From JBIIUJ01 sp044340025 (lineage in GTDB: Bacteria > Pseudomonadota > Alphaproteobacteria > Caulobacterales > Aquidulcibacteraceae): a DNA stretch of 21,823 bases. Both the position numbers and the translations under genes were made by a program. This document shows positions 15,391-21,823 of the stretch, one piece after another. Every line of letters starts with the position of its first letter. Positions within the stretch are counted from its first letter, which is position 1. The stretch is taken from contig JBIIUJ010000033.1 in assembly GCA_044340025.1 (NCBI GenBank), positions 1-21,823 on the forward strand, in the 5' to 3' direction. The notes beneath the pieces are model-generated. The model was not told the DNA's origin, made no database searches, and saw nothing but the letters and a program-made list of their open reading frames with translations.

Positions 15391-16779
15391 ATGGGCTATC
15401 GCGGGCGGCCGGACCGGCCGACGGCCTGCATCATCGGAGCGGGCTGTGCGGGCTTCACCACAGCCAAGCGGCTGAAGGATTACGGGATTTCCTACGATTG
15501 CTTCGAGGCGTCCGACAATATCGGCGGCAATTGGTATTTCCAGAACCCGAACGGCATGTCGGCCTGCTATCAGAGCCTGCACATCGACACCTCGAAATGG
15601 CGTCTCGCCTTCGAGGATTATCCGATCCCGAGCAGCTTCCCGGACTTTCCCCACCATTCCGAGCTGCTGGCCTATTTCCACGGTTATGTGGATCATTTCG
15701 GCCTGCGCGAGACGATCACGTTCAACACCCGCGTGACACGCGCCCATCGCGCTGCAGATGGCCTTTGGGACGTCACGCTGTCCACGGGAGAGACACAGCG
15801 CTACGACGCGCTGTTCATCTGCAACGGCCACCATTGGGATCCGCGCTGGCCCGAGCCCTATCCTGGCCGGTTTGACGGCGCCCAGATCCATTCTCATGCC
15901 TATAACGACCCGTTTGATCCCATCGACATGCGGGGAAAGTCGGTCGTGGTGGTCGGCGCAGGCAATTCGGCGATGGACATCGCCTCGGAGCTGTCCCAGC
16001 GGCCGATCGCGCGCCAGCTCTTCGTTTCGATGCGTCGCGGCGTGTGGATCCTGCCCAAGTATGTGAACGGCCAACCCGCCGACAAGGCCGTGCTTCCCAC
16101 CTGGCTGCCCATGGCGGTGGGTCGATCGCTCGCCCAGAAGATGGTGAAGAAGGTGGTGGGCCGGATGGAGGATTACGGCCTGCCCAAACCCGACCACGAG
16201 CCCCTGACGGGCCACCCTTCCGTCTCGGGCGAGTTCCTCACGCGGGTGGGCTGCGGCGACATCAAACCCAAGCCCGCCATCAAGGCGCTGGAGGGCGACA
16301 GCGTGCGCTTCACCGACGACAGCGTCGAGCAGGTGGACGTGATCATCTACGCCACCGGCTACAAGATCAGCTTCCCCTTCTTCGACCAGCCGGAGTTCCT
16401 GCCAGTGGAAAACCGCCTGCCGCTCTGGAAGCGGATGATGCGGCCTGGCGTGAACAATCTGTTCTACATGGGCCTCGCCCAGCCGCTGCCGACGCTGGTG
16501 AACTTTCCCGAGCAGCAATCGAAGCTGGCCGCCGCCTATCTGGCCGGGGCCTATGCGCCGCCGGACGCCGCCGGGATGGAAGCCCAGATCGTGGAGGACG
16601 AGAAAAAGCACCTCGGCCATTTCTACCAGAGCCCGCGCCACACCATCCAGGTGGACTTCAACCACTATGTCGCCGACCTGTTGAAGGAGCTGGAGCGCGG
16701 AAAGCGGCGCGCCGGGGCCGGGGGCGGCTTGCCCGTGCCCCCGCGCACGGGCCAGATGCAGCTGGCGGCGGCGGAGTGA
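15391..16779 (+). CDS. Flavin-containing monooxygenase
   Basis: The 462-aa FAD- and NADPH-dependent enzyme inserts one oxygen atom into a soft nucleophile (N or S) or a ketone. The FAD-binding GAGCAG is at 16-21, the FMO fingerprint F161-G163-H167-Y171 lies in FDGAQIHSHAY, the NADPH-binding GAGNSA is at 189-194, and ATGYK is at 321-325. The fingerprint ends in tyrosine, not the tryptophan typical of Baeyer-Villiger enzymes, which favours an FMO-type reaction. The natural substrate is unknown. The C-terminal 25 residues are Gly/Pro/Arg-rich and probably disordered. GAGGGAG lies eight bases before the ATG. A lipoprotein gene starts 5 bp after the stop, so the two are co-transcribed. Confidence 0.93.
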   Translation: MGYRGRPDRPTACIIGAGCAGFTTAKRLKDYGISYDCFEASDNIGGNWYFQNPNGMSACYQSLHIDTSKWRLAFEDYPIPSSFPDFPHHSELLAYFHGYVDHFGLRETITFNTRVTRAHRAADGLWDVTLSTGETQRYDALFICNGHHWDPRWPEPYPGRFDGAQIHSHAYNDPFDPIDMRGKSVVVVGAGNSAMDIASELSQRPIARQLFVSMRRGVWILPKYVNGQPADKAVLPTWLPMAVGRSLAQKMVKKVVGRMEDYGLPKPDHEPLTGHPSVSGEFLTRVGCGDIKPKPAIKALEGDSVRFTDDSVEQVDVIIYATGYKISFPFFDQPEFLPVENRLPLWKRMMRPGVNNLFYMGLAQPLPTLVNFPEQQSKLAAAYLAGAYAPPDAAGMEAQIVEDEKKHLGHFYQSPRHTIQVDFNHYVADLLKELERGKRRAGAGGGLPVPPRTGQMQLAAAE

Positions 16780-16784
16780 GCGCG

Positions 16785-17339
16785 ATGGCGATGCGGCAAG
16801 GGCGACTTCTGGCGGGGTTTGGCGCGCTGGCGCTTCTGGCGGCGTGCGGCGGGGACCCCGCGCCCCAAACCGAAGGGGCCGGCCGGGTGACAGACACCCT
16901 TACCGTGCCGGATGGCAAGGGCGGCCAGACCACCGCCACGGTGCAGGAGAAGGACGATCAGACCACGGTGACCTTCTCCGGGGAGGGGGGCGAAGGCTCC
17001 ATCACGGTCGGGGCCGGGGCGGCGCCAGGCGATCTGCCGGCCTATGCGCCGGTCTATCCGGGCGCGACCATCCTTTCCACCATGAGCGGGCGCGGCGAGG
17101 AGGGCGGCGGCGGCATGGTGATGCTCCAGACCGCCGACGCGCAAGCAAAGGTGCTCGCCTTCTATGAGGGCAAGATCGCCGGAGCCGGCCTTTCCCAGAC
17201 CGCGAAAGCCCAGTCCAACGCCAGCGCTACCCTCTCAGCGAGCGATACGGCGGCAGGCCGGGACGTCCAGATTTCCATCACGACCGGGCCGGATGGCGGC
17301 TCCATCGTGACCATCGCCTATTCCAATCCCAAGCGCTGA
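16785..17339 (+). CDS. Small lipoprotein, unknown function
   Basis: The product is 184 aa. Residues 1-20 form a lipoprotein signal, with LAAC at 18-21 as lipobox and C21 the lipid-modified residue. It is followed by Gly-Gly-Asp and so may be held in the inner membrane or sent outward. The rest is a Gly/Thr-rich, probably beta-strand region (about 35-75), then LPAYAPVYPGATI (81-93), a Gly-rich loop, and a helix with VLAFYEGKI, ending in strands. I cannot name the family. The ATG at 16785 has GGAG (overlapping the end of the monooxygenase gene) eight bases upstream; a second ATG six bases on is less well placed. The frame stays open far upstream inside the monooxygenase gene, but that part is not real coding. 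Its tight packing suggests translation coupled to the monooxygenase. Confidence 0.82.
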   Translation: MAMRQGRLLAGFGALALLAACGGDPAPQTEGAGRVTDTLTVPDGKGGQTTATVQEKDDQTTVTFSGEGGEGSITVGAGAAPGDLPAYAPVYPGATILSTMSGRGEEGGGGMVMLQTADAQAKVLAFYEGKIAGAGLSQTAKAQSNASATLSASDTAAGRDVQISITTGPDGGSIVTIAYSNPKR

Positions 17340-17363
17340 ACGCGCAACCTCCAGGACAAAGCC

Positions 17364-18404
17364 ATGAAGATGAAGCCGCTGGGCCGGACAGGCCTTTCCG
17401 TGTCCGAGATCTGCCTCGGCACCATGACGTTCGGCGAGCAAAACAGCGAGGCCGAAGGCCACGCCCAGATGGATTATGCACTGGAGCGCGGGATCAATTT
17501 CTTCGACACGGCCGAGCTGTATTCCATCCCGCCCAAGCCCGAGACCGCCGGCTCGACCGAGACGATCATCGGCACGTGGCTGGCGAAGGGCGGCCGGCGC
17601 GACAAGGTGATCCTCGCGACCAAGATCGTCGGCCGCACGGCGATGGACTGGTTCCGGGAAGGCGGCGAACCCGGCCGCATCACGCCCGCCCAGATCGACT
17701 ATGCCGTGGAGGGCAGCCTGCGCCGGCTCCAGACCGACCACATCGACCTCTACCAGATGCATTGGCCGGACCGCGCCATCCAGGTGTTCGGCGGCTGGGG
17801 CTATCGCCACTATGGCGCGGATTACACGCCCTACGAGGTGATCCTGGAGGCGCTCGGCCGGCATGTGGAGAAGGGCAACATCGGCCATATCGGCGTCTCG
17901 AACGAGACCGCCTATGGCGTGATGCGGTTTGTGCAGGCGGCGCAGGCCAAAGGCATGCCGAGGATCGCCTCGATCCAGAACGCCTACAATCTCGTCAACC
18001 GCACGTTCGAATACGGGCTGGCGGAGGCCTGCATCGAGGAGGACGTCAGCCTGCTTGCCTATTCCCCGCTGGGGCAGGGCTATCTGACCGGCAAGTATCA
18101 GGGCGGGGCCCTGCCCGCCGGCTCGCGCAAGGCGCTGTTCCAGCGGCTTGGACGCTATGAGGGGCCGGGCGCGGATGGGGCGATCCAGTCCTATCTCGAT
18201 CTGGCCGCCGAGCGGGGGCTTTCGCCTTCCGCCCTCGCCATCGCCTTTTGCGTCTCGCGCTCGTTCATGACCTCCACGATCATCGGGGCGACCTCCATGG
18301 CCCAGCTCGCCGCCGACATCGACGCGGCGCAGACGCCCTGGAGCGACGACCTGGAGAAGACGGTGAACGCGCTGCATGCGCGCTGCCCCAATCCGTGCCC
18401 GTGA
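17364..18404 (+). CDS. tas: Aldo/keto reductase, Tas family
   Basis: The 346-aa product is the same length as E. coli Tas and resembles it throughout: LGTMTFGEQNSEAE near the start, NFFDTAELY, SNETAYGVMRF and LLAYSPLGQGYLTGKY. The catalytic tetrad of the aldo/keto reductase barrel is present as D48, Y53, K87 and H133 (QMHWPD). It is a cytoplasmic NADPH-dependent reductase whose physiological substrate is not established; E. coli tas was found as a suppressor of tyrosine auxotrophy in starving cells. AGGA lies eight bases before the first ATG. It is 24 bp after the lipoprotein gene and could share its transcript. Confidence 0.93.
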   Translation: MKMKPLGRTGLSVSEICLGTMTFGEQNSEAEGHAQMDYALERGINFFDTAELYSIPPKPETAGSTETIIGTWLAKGGRRDKVILATKIVGRTAMDWFREGGEPGRITPAQIDYAVEGSLRRLQTDHIDLYQMHWPDRAIQVFGGWGYRHYGADYTPYEVILEALGRHVEKGNIGHIGVSNETAYGVMRFVQAAQAKGMPRIASIQNAYNLVNRTFEYGLAEACIEEDVSLLAYSPLGQGYLTGKYQGGALPAGSRKALFQRLGRYEGPGADGAIQSYLDLAAERGLSPSALAIAFCVSRSFMTSTIIGATSMAQLAADIDAAQTPWSDDLEKTVNALHARCPNPCP

Positions 18405-18406
18405 GG

Positions 18407-18444
18407 CCGCAGGCCAGGCGGCGGGCGGCCGCCGGCGCCTGCGG
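18407..18444 (+). terminator. Strong hairpin after tas (possible terminator)
   Basis: CCGCAGGC (18407-18414) and GCCTGCGG (18437-18444) are perfect complements starting 3 bp after the tas stop, with GC-rich pairing also possible inside. The bases after the stem (ATTAGGCGC) are not a T-run. It could separate tas from the ATP-grasp operon. Confidence 0.4.
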
Positions 18445-18537
18445 ATTAGGCGCACGGTGCGGGCTGCAGATGTCGCTCCCCGCCCCTCTTGACGCAGCGC
18501 GCGCGATGGCGAGGGGTTGCACCCTCTCGGGGGAGCC

Positions 18538-20043
18538 ATGTCGCAGACCGCCAGCGTGAAGCCGCCAGCCGCGCCGTTTCGCGCCCTGCCCGCCTTTTCC
18601 GGCTATGAACTGGGCGCGGCTTATGACGAGCTGTTCGCCCGCGACGGGAAAGTGCGCACGCCCTATTCCGCGCTCTATGATCGCATCGCCACCGCCGACC
18701 CGGCCGCGCTGGGCGAATTGCAGGCCGCGATCGAGCGCAGCTTCCTGTATCAGGGCATCACTTTCACCGTTTACGGCGATGAGAACGCCACCGAGCGGAT
18801 CATCCCCACCGATCTCCTGCCGCGCATCATCGCCTCGGCGGAGTGGGATCGGCTGGAGGCCGGCCTGATCCAGCGGCTGGACGCGCTCAACCTGTTTCTG
18901 GAAGACGTCTATGGCGAGCAGGCCATCCTGAAGGATGGCGTTGTGCCGCGCGAGATGGTGCTGGGCTCGCCGAACTATTGCCGCGAGATGCTGGGCCTCG
19001 GCGTGCCGCACGGCGCCTATGTGAACATCTGCGGCACCGATCTCATCCGCAAGGAAGACGGCGACTACGCCATTCTGGAAGATAATCTGCGCGTGCCCTC
19101 GGGCGTCTCCTACATGCTCTCCAACCGCGAAGCGGTGAAGCGCGCTTTCCCGGACGTTTATCGCGCCGCAAAGGTGCGCCCGGTCGAGACCTATGCCGAC
19201 AATCTGCTGGCGATGCTGAAGAGCCTCGCCAGCGAGTATCAGCCCGATCCCACGGTGGTGGTGCTCACGCCAGGCGTGTTCAATTCCGCCTTCTACGAGC
19301 ACGCCTTCCTCGCCCGGATGATGGGCGTGTCGCTGGTGGAGGGGCGCGATCTCGTGGTGCACGACAATGTCGTCTACATGCGCACCACCGAAGGCCTGCG
19401 CCGGGTGGATGTGATCTACCGCCGTGTGGACGACATGTTCGTCGATCCCCTCTCCTTCCGGCCGGACTCCATCCTCGGCGTGGCGGGCGTGATGAACGCC
19501 TATCGCGCCGGCAATGTGGTGATCGCGAATGCGCCAGGCTGCGGCGTGGCCGACGACAAGGCGGTCTATGCCTATGTGCCTGCGATCATCGACTATTACC
19601 TGCAGCAGGACGCCATCCTGCCCAACATCGAGACTTTTCTCTGCCGCGAGCAAAGCCATCTGTCCCACGTGCTCGCCAATCTCGACAAGCTGGTCGTGAA
19701 GGCGGTGGGCGAGAGCGGCGGCTATGGCATGCTGGTCGGGCCGCACGCCACAGCCGCCCAGCGCGCCGAATTCGCCGACAAGCTGGCGCATGATCCCGCC
19801 AATTACATCGCCCAGCCGACGATTTCGCTCTCCACCGCCCCCTGCTTCATCAATGGCGGGATCGAGGCGCGCCATGTCGATCTGCGCCCCTTCATCCTGC
19901 GCGGGCAGAAGACCGTTCTGACGCCGGGCGGCCTCACGCGCGTGGCGCTGCGCAAGGGCTCGCTTGTGGTGAACTCCAGCCAGGGCGGCGGCTCGAAGGA
20001 TACGTGGGTGCTCTCCGGCGACGGCAAGGAGAAAGCGCCATGA
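18538..20043 (+). CDS. Circularly permuted ATP-grasp protein (COG2308 type)
   Basis: The product is 501 aa. ATP-grasp enzymes of this class are predicted peptide or amide ligases that activate a carboxylate with ATP. Visible family blocks are VYGDENATERIIPTDLLPRII (78-98), LEDNLRVPSGVSYML (180-194), the phosphate-binding VVKAVGESGGYGMLVGP (386-402, K388) and LTPGGLTRVALRKGS with SSQGGGSKDTW near the end. In a usual ATP-grasp the GGYG loop precedes the acidic metal motif; here the order is swapped, which is the permutation. The ATG at 18538 with GGGGGAG before it is preferred over an in-frame TTG 21 bases earlier. Its TGA overlaps the ATG of the alpha-E gene (ATGA at 20040-20043), a sign of coupled translation. 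The substrate is unknown. Confidence 0.92.
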   Translation: MSQTASVKPPAAPFRALPAFSGYELGAAYDELFARDGKVRTPYSALYDRIATADPAALGELQAAIERSFLYQGITFTVYGDENATERIIPTDLLPRIIASAEWDRLEAGLIQRLDALNLFLEDVYGEQAILKDGVVPREMVLGSPNYCREMLGLGVPHGAYVNICGTDLIRKEDGDYAILEDNLRVPSGVSYMLSNREAVKRAFPDVYRAAKVRPVETYADNLLAMLKSLASEYQPDPTVVVLTPGVFNSAFYEHAFLARMMGVSLVEGRDLVVHDNVVYMRTTEGLRRVDVIYRRVDDMFVDPLSFRPDSILGVAGVMNAYRAGNVVIANAPGCGVADDKAVYAYVPAIIDYYLQQDAILPNIETFLCREQSHLSHVLANLDKLVVKAVGESGGYGMLVGPHATAAQRAEFADKLAHDPANYIAQPTISLSTAPCFINGGIEARHVDLRPFILRGQKTVLTPGGLTRVALRKGSLVVNSSQGGGSKDTWVLSGDGKEKAP

Positions 20044-20981
20044 TGCTCTCGCGCGTGGCGGACGCCCTGTTCTGGATCGGGCGCTATCTCGAGCGGGCAG
20101 AGCATGGCGCCCGCCTGCTCGACATCACGCTGACTGCGGGGCTTGAAGGCGGGCGCGAGCAGGCCGACGCCGCCGCCGAGCGCGCGATGCGCGCACTGGG
20201 CGCAGCCCCCCTGATGGCGCGCGCCGGCGCGCTGGAAGAAGCCCGCGCGCTTACCTTTTCACGCCTCGATCCCAACTCGATCTACTCCTCGATCGCGCTC
20301 TCGCGCGAGAACGCCCGCCAGGTGCGCGAGCATCTGACCACCGAGTTCTGGGAGCGGCTCAACCGGCTCTATCTGCGGATGCGCGGGCCCGACGAGGAGG
20401 CCCATTGGGCGCAGTCGGCCACGATCTTCTACCACGATGTGGTGGGCGACCTGCATGCGCTGAAGGGCATCATCGAGGGCACGATGAGCCATGGCGAGGG
20501 GGTCCGCTTCCTGCTGCTCGGCCGGTTCATCGAGCGCGCGCAGCTGATCTCGCGCCTTCTCGACATCCACCTCGCCGAGGCGCCGCGCACGATCGACGAT
20601 TTCGGCTGGGCGACCTTCCTGCGGATGTGCTGCGGGCTGGAGCCCTTCCTGCGCGCCAAGACCGCCGATTTCCGGCGCGAGCAAGTGGCGGATTTCCTGA
20701 TCCTTGATCAGGAGTTTCCCCGCTCGCTGCGCTTTTGCGGCCGCCGGATCGAGGAGCACGCCGGCGCGCTCGCGCAGAATGCGCCAGCCAGCGCGCGCGC
20801 GCTGGTGGAACGGCTTTCCGGCCGGCTGCGCGCCAGGCTGGACTATGCCACGCTGGACGACGTGATGGGCCGGGGCGGGCGCGCCTTTCTCGCCGCCGTG
20901 ACTGACGATTGCCTCCAGATCAACGCCGCCGTGCACGAGGGCTTCATCGCCTACGCGCTCGAAACCAGACTGCCCGCCTGA
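20040..20981 (+). CDS. Alpha-E domain protein (COG2307, DUF403)
   Basis: The 313-aa, almost all-helical protein has no signal peptide. Conserved blocks of the family are seen: the N-terminal LFWIGRYLERAEHGARLLD (10-28), SSIALSRENARQVRE (83-97) and LLGRFIERAQLISRLLDIH (159-177). No catalytic site is known. In many bacteria this domain is encoded next to, or fused with, the permuted ATP-grasp, and is thought to be its partner. An AAGGAG site lies eight bases before the ATG at 20040; a second ATG follows directly. The overlap of four bases with the ATP-grasp gene and 11 bp to the next gene indicate one transcript. Confidence 0.92.
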   Translation: MMLSRVADALFWIGRYLERAEHGARLLDITLTAGLEGGREQADAAAERAMRALGAAPLMARAGALEEARALTFSRLDPNSIYSSIALSRENARQVREHLTTEFWERLNRLYLRMRGPDEEAHWAQSATIFYHDVVGDLHALKGIIEGTMSHGEGVRFLLLGRFIERAQLISRLLDIHLAEAPRTIDDFGWATFLRMCCGLEPFLRAKTADFRREQVADFLILDQEFPRSLRFCGRRIEEHAGALAQNAPASARALVERLSGRLRARLDYATLDDVMGRGGRAFLAAVTDDCLQINAAVHEGFIAYALETRLPA

Positions 20982-20992
20982 GGCCCCCCGCC

Positions 20993-21823
20993 ATGCTGCT
21001 CGAGATCATCCACAACACGCGGTTCGACTATTCGAGCCCGGTGCGCGAAAGCGTGATGGAGCTGTGGATGCAGCCGCGCGCCGACGCCAACCAGCGCCTC
21101 GTGAGCTTCGATCTCTCCACCGATCCGCCGGCGCGCTACTTCGCCTATGCCGATTGGCTGGGCAATATGGTCTATCATTTCGATGCGCCGGGCGCACACG
21201 AGAGTCTGGCGATCCGGGCGGCTTCCGTGGTGGAGACGCGCGCGCCACCCCCCCTTCCCGATGCAGTGGCAAGCGACGAATGGGATCGCCTCGGCGGGGA
21301 ATGGGTCCGCGAGCGCTATTGGGATTTTCTTCAGCCCTCCCGCTTCGTGGAGGATACAGACCACCTCTCCCGGTTCATCACCGAGCTTGCGCTTGAGCGG
21401 GGCGCCGATCCGCTGGAGAGCCTGAAGCGGCTGAACGACGTGATGTATGACGTGTTCGACTACACGCCTGGCTTTACCGCCGCCGACAGCCCGATCGACG
21501 CCGCACTCGCCCACCGCAAGGGCGTCTGCCAGGACTTCGCTCACATCATGCTGGCGGTTGCGCGGCGCTGGGGCGTGCCGGCGCGCTATGTCTCGGGCTA
21601 TCTCTATCACGGCTCGGGCACGAAGGAGCGCTCAACCCCGGACGCCACCCACGCGTGGGTGGAGTGTTTCCTGCCCTCGGTGGGATGGATCGGCTTTGAC
21701 CCCACCAACGACATGCTGGCGAGCGAGCGCCATGTGGCCGCCGCGGTGGGGCGCGACTATGGCGACGTGCCGCCGACCCGCGGGGTGTACAAGGGCGATG
21801 CAGAAAGCGCGCTTTCGGTTGCG
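20993..21823 (+). CDS. Transglutaminase-like family protein (3' end beyond window)
   Basis: The 277 residues are open to the window edge. Most relatives have about 270-300 aa, so it lacks only a few residues. It has an N-terminal beta domain (1-90, beginning LLEIIHNTRFDYSSPVRES, the Bact_transglu_N type). A transglutaminase core follows with C179 in RKGVCQDFAH, H220 in ATHAWVE and D236 in GFDPTND, the complete papain-like triad. Such proteins in this context are predicted peptidases or amide-transferring enzymes. No signal peptide is seen, so it acts in the cytoplasm. It ends in the conserved tail YGDVPPTRGVYKG. It is the third gene of the ATP-grasp/alpha-E operon. Confidence 0.92.
   Translation, partial: MLLEIIHNTRFDYSSPVRESVMELWMQPRADANQRLVSFDLSTDPPARYFAYADWLGNMVYHFDAPGAHESLAIRAASVVETRAPPPLPDAVASDEWDRLGGEWVRERYWDFLQPSRFVEDTDHLSRFITELALERGADPLESLKRLNDVMYDVFDYTPGFTAADSPIDAALAHRKGVCQDFAHIMLAVARRWGVPARYVSGYLYHGSGTKERSTPDATHAWVECFLPSVGWIGFDPTNDMLASERHVAAAVGRDYGDVPPTRGVYKGDAESALSVA

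Noticed and set aside
16044..16784. An N-terminal extension of the lipoprotein frame into the monooxygenase gene
   Set aside because: The extension is out of frame with a well-supported enzyme and would bury the lipoprotein signal and lipobox.
18517..18537. A TTG start seven codons upstream for the ATP-grasp gene
   Set aside because: The ATG at 18538 is a stronger start codon with a G-rich ribosome site next to it; the extra residues are not a family feature.

Overview
This GC-rich window (about two thirds G+C or more by eye) looks like chromosomal DNA of a free-living alphaproteobacterium. The evidence is the codon use (strong G/C at third positions), a stand-alone hisI, a HisN-type histidinol phosphatase, GC-rich palindromic intergenic repeats, and the ATP-grasp/alpha-E/transglutaminase cluster. 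The style resembles Caulobacterales/Maricaulales-type bacteria, but nothing here fixes the genus. I saw no rRNA, tRNA, insertion sequence, phage gene, CRISPR array or origin.

Positions 1-6038 are all on the minus strand. In transcription order (right to left) they hold hisI and ald (24 bp apart), a 337-bp non-coding stretch with three copies of a palindromic repeat, an alpha/beta hydrolase, an exported M16 zinc peptidase, and the N-terminal part of an ABC-F ATPase cut by the window edge.

Positions 6180-13335 form a glycosylation island arranged as two converging arms. The plus arm holds a GT4 glycosyltransferase and a protein with two GT2 domains. The minus arm holds a GT4 enzyme with an unrecognised tail, galE, and a coiled-coil protein with no visible catalytic motif. 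The arms meet in a shared CTAG, so both stop codons overlap. A short YPxV...HFLxHGxxxGR-like module occurs once in the first GT4 enzyme and twice in the coiled-coil protein, which suggests they belong to one system, probably making a surface polysaccharide or decorating a surface protein.

Positions 13378-18404 are mixed housekeeping and metabolic genes. They comprise a secreted M23 peptidase (minus strand, 42 bp before the GT4 gene), a divergent hisN-like phosphatase, a flavin monooxygenase followed 5 bp later by a small lipoprotein, and a Tas-family aldo/keto reductase.

Positions 18538-21823 carry the most interesting unit: a tightly packed operon of a circularly permuted ATP-grasp protein (COG2308 type), an alpha-E protein (COG2307/DUF403 type) and a transglutaminase-like protein (truncated by the window end). 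This conserved but experimentally poorly understood triad has been predicted from comparative genomics to make and process a peptide or peptide tag, often beside a proteasome-like Anbu peptidase that could lie just outside this window.
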